Shown here: piece after piece, positions 58,110 to 64,000 of the stretch
Layout of the letters: the number at the start of each line of letters is the position of its first letter
Position numbering within the stretch: the stretch's first letter is position 1
Assembly (NCBI RefSeq): GCF_024362485.1
Contig: NZ_CP101456.1
Coordinates: 2,108,001-2,172,000 of the forward strand
Direction: 5' to 3'
Origin: Natronobeatus ordinarius
GTDB lineage: Archaea > Halobacteriota > Halobacteria > Halobacteriales > Natrialbaceae
Length of the DNA: 64,000 nucleotides
Program-made: the position numbers and the translations under genes
Notes under the pieces: generated by a model
Seen by the model: the letters and a program-made list of their open reading frames with translations, nothing else
Told to the model about the DNA's origin: nothing
Database searches by the model: none

Positions 58110-58550
58110 ATGTATCGCATACTGATCCCAATCGACATAGGCGAGGACCGGGTGCGGTCCCAGGCCGAGGCAGTCGTCGATCTGCCACAGTCGGTCGACG
58201 AGGTTCGAGCGGACGTGCTGTACGTCTACGAGGAGATCGATTCGCCGGCTGACGAGGCCGGCTCGACGTACATCGAGGAGATCAACCGAAACATCAAGGA
58301 TCTCCAGGGGCTGCCCGACACGGCCGACCTCCTCGTCGAGTTACTCGAGGACGCTGGTATCGAGACGGCAGTGCACGACGTCGCCGGTGACCCCGCCACC
58401 GCCATCCTCGAGGTAGCGGACGAACTCGAGGTGAACGCGATCGTCCTCGGTGCGCGTCGTCGGTCGCCTGTGGGTAAAGTACTGTTCGGAAGCGTCACAC
58501 AGGCCGTGATCCTCGACAGCGAATGCCCAGTGATCGTTGCACCGACGTGA
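58110..58550 (+). CDS. Universal stress protein (UspA family)
   Basis: 146 aa single USP domain. MYRILIPIDIGEDRVRSQAE at the start, ATP-binding loop LGARRRSPVGKVLFGSVTQ near the C-terminus. Similar in loop type (RRSPVGK) to the 158-aa USP in the 20-kb region, suggesting these two form a subgroup. Divergent from the copper chaperone. Confidence 0.9.
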   Translation: MYRILIPIDIGEDRVRSQAEAVVDLPQSVDEVRADVLYVYEEIDSPADEAGSTYIEEINRNIKDLQGLPDTADLLVELLEDAGIETAVHDVAGDPATAILEVADELEVNAIVLGARRRSPVGKVLFGSVTQAVILDSECPVIVAPT

Positions 58551-58769
58551 GGCGAGTCGTCGATCGTGTCGAATTCGGAAAGGGTTCGGGACGTCGATCG
58601 CGAGCGCCGGCGCAAAGACGGATGCACGGGCTGTCGAATCCGGCCTGTGTGGTGGCTCGAACCTCGGAGAACGGTGTGATCGAACCGAAGGCGGAGGCGA
58701 GACTGGGAAACGTCAGGCAACGGTGACGAACCTCCGAACGAAAACCAGGGCTGCGGTGATGGGCGGACG

Positions 58770-59966
58770 ATGAGCGGCGCGTTCGAAACCGGATTCGGGG
58801 TCCGGGGATGGAAGCAGTACACGGCGCTCATCCTGCTCTGGCAGGTAACTGCCAGTATCTGTTTTTACGCGGTGTACGCCGTGACGCCGTTCGTTCGCGA
58901 CGAGTTCGGCGTCTCGGCGACCCTCGTGGGCGTGATGTTGACGACGTTGACGCTCGGGTACACGTTGTTTCTGGTTCCGGTCGGCTCGTTCACCGACGAG
59001 TACGGGGAGGGTCTGGTCTTAGTGGTCGGCCTGCTCGGCCTCGCCGTCGGCGTCACTGCGATCACCATCGCGCCGACGTACCTGGCGTTGCTCGTGGGCG
59101 TGTTCGTTCTCGGCGCGTTCTACGCGACGGCGATGCCGGGGACGAACAAGGCCGTGTTCAACGCGATTCCCGACGAGCGGCTCAACACGTCGATGGGGAT
59201 CAAGCAGGTTGGGGTCACGGCGGGGAGCGGAATCAGCGCCGTGCTCGTCCCCTGGTTCGGTTCGACACACTTCGGCTGGGAGGTCGCGTTCTTGCTTTCG
59301 GCGGGGTTCGCGGTCGTGATCAGCGTCGTCTTCTGGGTCGTGTACGACGCTGATGACGGCAGGACCGACGGTGACGGGCTCGGAATCCGCGCTCACTTCA
59401 CGACTCCCGAATACACGTTGCTCACGGCGGCGGGATTTTTCCTCGGCGCCGGACTGTTCACGACGATCGGGTACACGATCCTCTACGTCGAAGAGGACGT
59501 CGGCGCGACCGTCGTCTTCGCGGGTATCACGCTCGCAGCCGCCCAGGTCTTCGGTAGTACCGGACGCGTCGTCTTCGGCTGGCTCGCCGATCGACTCTCC
59601 GCTCCTCTCACGACCTCGACCCTGTACATCCTGATCCTGCAGGCTGGCGCGTCGTTCGTGCTGTTTCTCGCCGTCACCGTCGTCGGATCACCGTACGTGG
59701 CGCTCGTCACGTTCTCACTGCTTGGCTTCTTCGTCCTCGGTTTTACCGGGGTCTACTACTCGTGTATCGGCTCACTCGTTTCACCGGATGAGATGGGGAG
59801 TGCGACCGCTGGCGGACAGATCGCGCTCAACTCGGGTGCGCTGCTCGCGCCCCCGGTTTTCGGCCTGCTCGTCGACAGCGTGAGCTACGCGGCAGCGTGG
59901 ACAATGCTGGCCGTTGCCGCCGGTATCGCGTTCATCCTCCTCGTCGGAATCGCACGACGAGAGTGA
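58770..59966 (+). CDS. Major facilitator superfamily transporter
   Basis: 398 aa with 12 membrane spans. The segment MLTTLTLGYTLFLVPVGSFTDEYG (about 49-72) corresponds to the MFS loop 2-3 signature, and MPGTNKAVFNAIPDERLNTS is near the middle of the N-half; FGWLADRL repeats the motif in the C-half. Oxalate/nitrate-type or drug-type cargo cannot be distinguished. The stop is immediately followed by a palindromic repeat. Confidence 0.88.
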   Translation: MSGAFETGFGVRGWKQYTALILLWQVTASICFYAVYAVTPFVRDEFGVSATLVGVMLTTLTLGYTLFLVPVGSFTDEYGEGLVLVVGLLGLAVGVTAITIAPTYLALLVGVFVLGAFYATAMPGTNKAVFNAIPDERLNTSMGIKQVGVTAGSGISAVLVPWFGSTHFGWEVAFLLSAGFAVVISVVFWVVYDADDGRTDGDGLGIRAHFTTPEYTLLTAAGFFLGAGLFTTIGYTILYVEEDVGATVVFAGITLAAAQVFGSTGRVVFGWLADRLSAPLTTSTLYILILQAGASFVLFLAVTVVGSPYVALVTFSLLGFFVLGFTGVYYSCIGSLVSPDEMGSATAGGQIALNSGALLAPPVFGLLVDSVSYAAAWTMLAVAAGIAFILLVGIARRE

Positions 59967-60089
59967 TATAGTACCCGTTGAAAGTCATTGCACACCCGGT
60001 CACGAACGTCGGCGGCCAGCCTTGACGACGAGGCTAAGGCTGGCCGCTCGGCTGTGACCGGGTGTAAATCGTTTCAACGAGTACTATAG
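59966..60089. repeat. Long imperfect palindrome (MITE-like), complete copy
   Basis: Left end ATATAGTACCCGTTGAAAG and right end TTTCAACGAGTACTATAG are inverted copies. Inner arms also pair: CACACCCGGTCAC with GTGACCGGGTGT, and GCGGCCAGCCTT with AAGGCTGGCCGC, around a small loop. About 122 bases, no ORF. The structure resembles non-autonomous palindromic repeats scattered in Natrialbales genomes. Confidence 0.85.
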
Positions 60090-60180
60090 TAGCCACTGAA
60101 CGTCAGTACACACCTGCTTGCGATTCAGCGGCCAGCCCTGGCGGAATCTCGCCAGTTGGCCGCTCCGCTGCGAACAGTGA
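60083..60180. repeat. Second palindromic repeat, truncated copy adjoining the first
   Basis: Begins ACTATAGTAGCCACTGAACG, sharing the ACTATAG end with the first copy, continues CAGTACACACCTG and a central stem CAGCGGCCAGCCCTGGCG/CGCCAGTTGGCCGCTCCGCTG. The right outer arm is missing. Same family as the first copy (shared CACAC and GCGGCCAGCC blocks) but clearly diverged. Confidence 0.7.
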
Positions 60181-60204
60181 ACCGGAGCGCGGGAGAGAAA
60201 CGGT

Positions 60205-60369
60205 TCAGGGATCGAGGTCGACGGTGAGATCGGTCGCGATCCAGCCGTTGGAGTTGTCTCGTTCGGTGAACACGACCTTGCCGGGTCGGGTCTCGTGGCT
60301 GGTCACGATCGACTCTGGAACCTCGGGTTCGTCCGCGACTCCCTCCTGCTTTCGGGCGGGAACGTCCAT
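60205..60369 (-). CDS. Small conserved-looking protein (54 aa) under a DtxR-type operator
   Basis: Reads MDVPARKQEGVADEPEVPES, then IVTSHETRPGKVVFTERDNS and NGWIATDLTVDLDP. Clean ATG-to-stop frame with typical codon bias. The compact composition and the ending NGWIATDLTVDL resemble small haloarchaeal proteins seen in many genomes; function unknown. A minus-strand TATA-like CTTTTAGA about 28 bases upstream makes it leaderless, and the operator lies between TATA and start. Confidence 0.75.
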   Translation of the reverse strand: MDVPARKQEGVADEPEVPESIVTSHETRPGKVVFTERDNSNGWIATDLTVDLDP

Positions 60370-60378
60370 CACCACGAA

Positions 60379-60392
60379 TTAGGTGAGCCTAA
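60379..60392. promoter_or_regulatory. Putative DtxR/Idr-type metal-dependent repressor operator
   Basis: TTAGGTGAGCCTAA has perfect inverted arms TTAGG/CCTAA spaced by four bases, the core of DtxR-family iron boxes. It lies downstream of the TATA and just before the start of the 54-aa gene, a placement that would block transcription when iron or manganese is abundant. Confidence 0.6.
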
Positions 60393-60483
60393 ATCTAAAA
60401 GGGTTTTGGTCGGCCCAAGACGATGTGGGCTGACACGTCGTCTACGACCAACGCTGATTTGGCCGGGACGAGTAGTGGGTCGT

Positions 60484-60990
60484 ATGGAGTTCGACGTCGT
60501 CCAGGGAGACGTTGCCGAACAGTCCGCCGACGCCCTCGTCAACGCCGCCGGGACGAGCCTGCGGATGGGCTCTGGCGTCGCCGGCGCGCTCCGTCGCGGT
60601 GCTGGTGAGGAGCTCAACGAGGAAGCGATCGAGAACGGACCCGTCAATCTCGGCGCGGTCGCCGTCACCGATGCTTACGACCTCGACGCCGAGTACGTGA
60701 TCCACGCCGCCGCGATGCCTCACTACGGTGACGGACAGGCCACGGCCGAGAGTATCCGAGACGCGACCCGGAATACGCTCGAGCGCGCCGACGACCTCGG
60801 CTGTGCGTCGGTCGTCATCCCTGCGCTGGGCTGTGGCGTCGCCGGCTTCGACCTCGAGGAGGGCGCCCAACTCATCTGCGAGGAACTCGCCGACTACGAG
60901 CCGGAAACGCTCGAGGAGGTCCGGTTCATCGCCTACAGCGACGAGGAGTACGACTTGATCCGGTCGGTCGTCGACGGCTTCGAGGGATGA
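60484..60990 (+). CDS. Macro domain protein
   Basis: 168 aa single macro domain. MEFDVVQGDVAEQSADALVN-type start, NAAGTSLRMGSGVAGALRRGAG (ADP-ribose pocket, about residues 20-41), and VVIPALGCGVAGFDLEEGAQ (phosphate loop). Hydrolyses or binds ADP-ribose derivatives, e.g. O-acetyl-ADP-ribose. The usual GGG of the loop is GSG here, a variant seen in active members. Confidence 0.88.
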   Translation: MEFDVVQGDVAEQSADALVNAAGTSLRMGSGVAGALRRGAGEELNEEAIENGPVNLGAVAVTDAYDLDAEYVIHAAAMPHYGDGQATAESIRDATRNTLERADDLGCASVVIPALGCGVAGFDLEEGAQLICEELADYEPETLEEVRFIAYSDEEYDLIRSVVDGFEG

Positions 60991-61101
60991 CGGCGGCCTT
61001 GAACCCGCGGCCTGCGGCGGCCTACTCGCAGGCGCCGGGCAGGACGTGACCGATGCGGTCGCAAGCCGTCCGGCTATTTCGATCCGGACTCTCGTCCGAC
61101 C

Positions 61102-62232
61102 ATGGCCGCGTCGCTGCGCGAACCGGTCTCGTTCGTCAAGACCGTCATTCAAGGGATCAGTGAAGAGAACGTTACGTTCATGGCCGCGGGCATCGCCTAC
61201 CAGGCGTTCATTTCACTGATTCCGCTGCTCGTGCTCGTCTTCTTTCTCGTCTCGGCCGTCGGCGACGAGGGGCTCGCAGCTACTGTCACCGAGACGACCG
61301 AGGGGCTCCTCCCCGAAGCCGGAAACGAGTTGCTCGAGGACGCCATCGCCGGCTCGGTCGCCACCACTGGCGCGTCGGTCATCGGGCTCGTGACGTTACT
61401 GTGGGGCTCGCTGAAGATCTTCCGCGGGATCGACACGGCGTTCTCCGAAATCTACGAGTCGACGGGTGAGCAGTCGTTCGTCGGCCAGCTCACGGACGCC
61501 CTCGTCGTCTTCGTCGCCATCGTACTCGCGCTCGTCGCCGCGGCGGTCGCGACGGCGGTCTTCGCGTTCGTCCCCGACAGCCCGCTCGTCGGCGTTCTCA
61601 ACCCGCTCGTGCTCGTCGTCGGGCTCACGGTCGCCTTCTTCCCGATGTACTATACATTTCCCGACGTGAACCTGCGCGCTCGCGAGGTACTCCCTGGCGT
61701 CGTCGTCGCCGCGGTCGGCTGGGCCGCCCTCCAGGCGCTCTTTCAGGTCTACGTCGCGTTCTCGGCGGAGTCCGACGCCGCCGGCGCGATGGGTGCGATC
61801 CTCCTTCTGTTGACCTGGCTCTACTTCGGCGGGCTCGTCCTGCTGCTGGGCGGCGTCGTGAACGCGGCCTCGAGCGGCCACCTCCCCGCTGTCCGCGACG
61901 ACGAGGGTTCCGACCACGAGTCGAGCGACGAGCACGATCGGGCGGTCGGCGAACGAGCCGAGTGGGAGCGACTCGAGCGGGCCCACGAGCGGCTCGAGCG
62001 CGAACACGCCCTGTTACGAAACGACCTCCGCGCCCAGCGATCGCGTCGCTACCGGCTCGAGGATCGAACCGACGAACTCGAGACCGAACTCCGTCGGCTC
62101 GAGCGCGAGAACGAGTGGCTCAGCCGTCGACTCGAGCGACGGACTGAACCGTCGTGGAAACGCGTCGGGCGCCGGCTGCTCGAGCGCACCTCGGTGCTCT
62201 CGATCGGTACGTGGCGGGAACGGCAATCGTAA
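61102..62232 (+). CDS. YihY/UPF0761 family membrane protein with C-terminal coiled coil
   Basis: 376 aa. Six membrane spans in the first 270 residues with family features MAAGIAYQAFISLIPLLVLV and RGIDTAFSEIYES and YYTFPDVNLRAREVLPG. The last 100 residues are a highly charged heptad-like helix (WERLERAHERLEREHALLRN, LEDRTDELETELRRLERENE), an extension not found in most YihY proteins. Function of the family is uncertain (proposed in cell-envelope lipid or ion handling). Confidence 0.88.
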   Translation: MAASLREPVSFVKTVIQGISEENVTFMAAGIAYQAFISLIPLLVLVFFLVSAVGDEGLAATVTETTEGLLPEAGNELLEDAIAGSVATTGASVIGLVTLLWGSLKIFRGIDTAFSEIYESTGEQSFVGQLTDALVVFVAIVLALVAAAVATAVFAFVPDSPLVGVLNPLVLVVGLTVAFFPMYYTFPDVNLRAREVLPGVVVAAVGWAALQALFQVYVAFSAESDAAGAMGAILLLLTWLYFGGLVLLLGGVVNAASSGHLPAVRDDEGSDHESSDEHDRAVGERAEWERLERAHERLEREHALLRNDLRAQRSRRYRLEDRTDELETELRRLERENEWLSRRLERRTEPSWKRVGRRLLERTSVLSIGTWRERQS

Positions 62233-62278
62233 CCCGTCGGTCACCAACCGTTATCCCGCCTCCGGGTGGAGCCGACGT

Positions 62279-63088
62279 ATGAACGAGTCGCTCGATTCGA
62301 CCCAGTGCGATCGGTACTCGAGGAGCCTCCTGGTGAAGTCGTTCGAGGAAGCCGACCAGCACCGGTTGTTGACGAGCCGGGTGCTCGTCGTTGGTGCCGG
62401 CGGACTCGGCTCGGCGATCATCCAGTATCTGGCGGCGGCCGGCGTCGGCACGATCGGCATCGTCGACGACGGGACGGTCAAACCGTCGAACCTCCAGCGC
62501 CAAACGATCCACGGCGTCGACGATGTCGGGGAGCCGAAAGTCGACAGCGCGGCCCGGTTCGTCGGGGCGCTCAACCCCGACGTGACGGTCGAGACCCACT
62601 CCGTCCGGGTCGAACCCGACACCGCCGAGGCACTCGTCGAGGGCTCCGACGTGGTCGTCGACGGCCTGGACAACTTTCCCGCACGCTTTCTCCTCAACGA
62701 CGTCTGTCGCCTCGAGGGCGTGCCGTTCGTCCACGGCGCCGTCTACGGACTCGAGGGACAGACGACGGTCTTTCGTCCCGGCGGCCCCTGCTACCGCTGT
62801 CTGCTCCCCGAGGCGCCGGACCCCGACGTGGCTCCCTCCGGCGAGCCGATGGGGATCTTCCCCACCCTCCCCGGCACGATCGGCTGTCTCCAGGCGACCG
62901 AGACGCTCAAACTTCTCCTCGAGCGCGACGGGATCCTCGAGGACCACCTGCTTCGGTACGACGCCACGGACGCGACAGTCGTCCGGACGCCGCTCGAGCG
63001 CGACCCCGACTGTCCGGTCTGCGGACCGGACGGGATCGACTCGATCGAGGACGTCGACTACGGTGGCCGGTGTCGGATCGAACGGTGA
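62279..63088 (+). CDS. ubaA: ThiF/MoeB-family E1-like activating enzyme (UbaA-like)
   Basis: 269 aa. Adenylation site VVGAGGLGSAIIQYLAAAGV with GIVDDGTVKPSNLQRQ, the catalytic Cys203 in LPGTIGCLQATE, and two zinc pairs (CYRC at 171-174, CPVC at 245-248). In Haloferax the homologous UbaA activates the ubiquitin-like SAMP proteins and serves MoCo and tRNA thiolation. The N-terminus (RYSRSLLVKSFEEADQHRLL) departs from the usual RYSRH, so a paralog is possible. Confidence 0.8.
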   Translation: MNESLDSTQCDRYSRSLLVKSFEEADQHRLLTSRVLVVGAGGLGSAIIQYLAAAGVGTIGIVDDGTVKPSNLQRQTIHGVDDVGEPKVDSAARFVGALNPDVTVETHSVRVEPDTAEALVEGSDVVVDGLDNFPARFLLNDVCRLEGVPFVHGAVYGLEGQTTVFRPGGPCYRCLLPEAPDPDVAPSGEPMGIFPTLPGTIGCLQATETLKLLLERDGILEDHLLRYDATDATVVRTPLERDPDCPVCGPDGIDSIEDVDYGGRCRIER

Positions 63089-63124
63089 GCCGGAAGTGAA
63101 ACGCATTTCGTCTCCGGAACGAGA

Positions 63125-63544
63125 GTGACGGGCGTGTCACGAGCCGCCGAGTACGCCCGACGACGGATCGCCGACGAGCATCAGGACGTGATCGCCGGCA
63201 TCGACGCCTGTGCCGACGCCGTCGCCCACCGGTGGGAGGAGGACTCGACGGGCGATCGCGCTGCCGTCGTCGAGCCCCTTCGAACCTGCCTCGACGCTCG
63301 CGGCCTGCTCGCTCGCCTTCCGTCGGTCCTCGCGGCCGCCGTCGAGGCGACGGGACACGACCTGGCCGCGCCGCCGGTCGCCGCACCGCCGTACGTCGTC
63401 GTGACGAGCCAGGGACCGGTCCTCCGGGCGACGATCGACCCCGGCCGGCTCGTGATCCGGCTCGAGGCCTTCACGGTCGTCCGCGAGTCAGAATCCAGCT
63501 ATCGGCGCCTCGAGGGGACGCAACTTGCGGTCTCGCTCGAGTGA
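63125..63544 (+). CDS. Uncharacterised acidic protein (139 aa)
   Basis: GTG-started MTGVSRAAEYARRRIADEHQ... with a helical N-terminal half containing two cysteines (DACADAVAHRW, LRTCLDARGLL) and a beta-rich C-terminal half (YVVVTSQGPVLRATIDPGRL, VIRLEAFTVVRES). Not recognised as a known family. Follows the E1-like gene by 36 bases and may be co-transcribed. Confidence 0.65.
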   Translation: MTGVSRAAEYARRRIADEHQDVIAGIDACADAVAHRWEEDSTGDRAAVVEPLRTCLDARGLLARLPSVLAAAVEATGHDLAAPPVAAPPYVVVTSQGPVLRATIDPGRLVIRLEAFTVVRESESSYRRLEGTQLAVSLE

Positions 63545-63548
63545 GGAC

Positions 63549-64000
63549 TCACTCCTCGTCGAGGACTGCGACCGCCCGGACCGGAGCGCCGTCGGCGTCG
63601 CCGAGGTTCAGCGGGTAGGCGTGGAGTTCGAACGTCTCCGGAACCGCCGCGAGTCCGCACAGGTTCTCGAGGAGCAGCCGACCGTCGCCGAGGAGGGCGT
63701 GATGGACCGGATAGCCGTCGGGTTCGTCGGCTCGAGCGGCCGGCGTCGGCGTGGGATCGACGTTCGGCGCGTCGACCCCGAGATGACAGCGTCGCTCGAG
63801 CAGGTAGTCGGCCGCGTCGGCCGTCAGGTACGGGTGGTCGAAGTAGCGATCTGTCCCCCAGTGAGTTTCCCAGCCGGTCCGGACGAGGAGCAAGTCGGCG
63901 TCGCGTGGATCGTCGTCGGTGTCTGCGGCGTCGTACGCGTCACGGAGTGCGTCGGTGTCTGCGGCGTCGTACGCGTCACGGAGTGCGTCGGTGTCTGCGG
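63549..64000 (-). CDS. Cyclase family (kynurenine-formamidase-like) protein, truncated at window edge
   Basis: The visible C-terminal 150 residues contain LLLVRTGWETHWGTDRYF, the conserved LVRTGW block of PF04199 cyclases/formamidases, then YFDHPYLTADAADYLLERRC, LGVDAPNVDP and a normal C-terminus. The reading frame stays open to the edge and, just before LVRTGW, contains 12-residue repeats (DALRDAYDAADT). The metal-binding N-terminal half lies outside. The family hydrolyses amide or lactam bonds using zinc or manganese. Confidence 0.85.
   Translation of the reverse strand, partial: ADTDALRDAYDAADTDALRDAYDAADTDDDPRDADLLLVRTGWETHWGTDRYFDHPYLTADAADYLLERRCHLGVDAPNVDPTPTPAARADEPDGYPVHHALLGDGRLLLENLCGLAAVPETFELHAYPLNLGDADGAPVRAVAVLDEE
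63915..64000 (-). repeat. 36-bp in-frame tandem repeat inside the cyclase gene
   Basis: The unit starting GTCGGTGTCTGCGGCGTCGT is repeated exactly at 63915, 63951 and 63987, the last cut by the window edge. It encodes DALRDAYDAADT in the cyclase frame. Copies are identical, so the expansion is recent or maintained by recombination. Confidence 0.95.

Overview
This is chromosomal DNA of a halophilic archaeon (class Halobacteria). The evidence is high GC with strong CTC-GAG/GAC codon bias, strongly acidic proteins, leaderless genes behind TATA boxes, Tat signal peptides, a PGF-CTERM-like tail, haloarchaeal markers (a Cdc48-type AAA protein, a Bat-type HTH-10 regulator, archaeal PyrF, aTrm56, a haloarchaeal-type 2Fe-2S ferredoxin domain) and a CCA-less tRNA-Thr. 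The palindromic repeat family and overall gene content suggest Natrialbales; this last point is inference.

Layout. 0-8 kb: end of a membrane transporter, a PIN-like gene pair, an ABC exporter, an acetyltransferase, an amphi-Trp protein/methyltransferase pair, and a two-gene operon of a PQQ-type dehydrogenase (active-site Glu, Asn, Asp plus the extra Asp typical of lanthanide enzymes, no signal peptide) with an unrecognised protein. 8-17 kb: Cdc48-like ATPase, pyrF, trkA and a coupled pair of CPA2 cation/proton antiporters with RCK tails. 17-24 kb: a universal-stress-protein (USP) district: a USP-USP-[2Fe-2S] ferredoxin fusion, an FNT anion channel, several USPs and an APC permease carrying a USP tail. 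24-31 kb: a HAD phosphatase, two YeeE/YedE sulfur-transport halves separated by a 63-bp in-frame tandem repeat, an aspartoacylase-like enzyme, an old yellow enzyme, an orphan NrfD-type quinol subunit and BtpA. 31-33 kb: a TnpB remnant, a propeller lipoprotein and a broken Tat-secreted gene in an AT-rich patch.

33-46 kb: katG, aTrm56, then an acetate module on the minus strand (acs, small and large SSS symporter subunits, USP), an integrase-like/PAS/GAF/HTH-10 regulator, and a second acs. 46-51 kb: MTH865 protein, RHH regulator, proline-racemase family enzyme, Trm5 and a repeat-rich propeller protein behind three stacked palindromes. 51-57 kb: tRNA-Thr with a degenerate copy of its 3' end downstream, an orphan TctC binding protein, a nitric oxide synthase oxygenase, a zf-HIT protein, a GTPBP1-like GTPase and mch. 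58-64 kb: copper-chaperone/USP divergent pair, an MFS transporter, two palindromic MITE-like repeats, a small gene under a DtxR-type operator, a macro-domain protein, YihY, a ThiF/UbaA E1 enzyme and a truncated cyclase with a 36-bp internal repeat.

How the genes work together: potassium and pH homeostasis (TrkA, two CPA2), acetate uptake and activation (SSS symporter plus Acs), oxidative/nitrosative defence (KatG, NOS, USPs) and several electron-transfer proteins without obvious partners (PQQ dehydrogenase, NrfD, USP-ferredoxin). The best candidates for something undescribed are the USP-ferredoxin fusion, the cytosolic lanthanide-type PQQ dehydrogenase operon, and the repeat-built translationally coupled ORF between the two YeeE halves.
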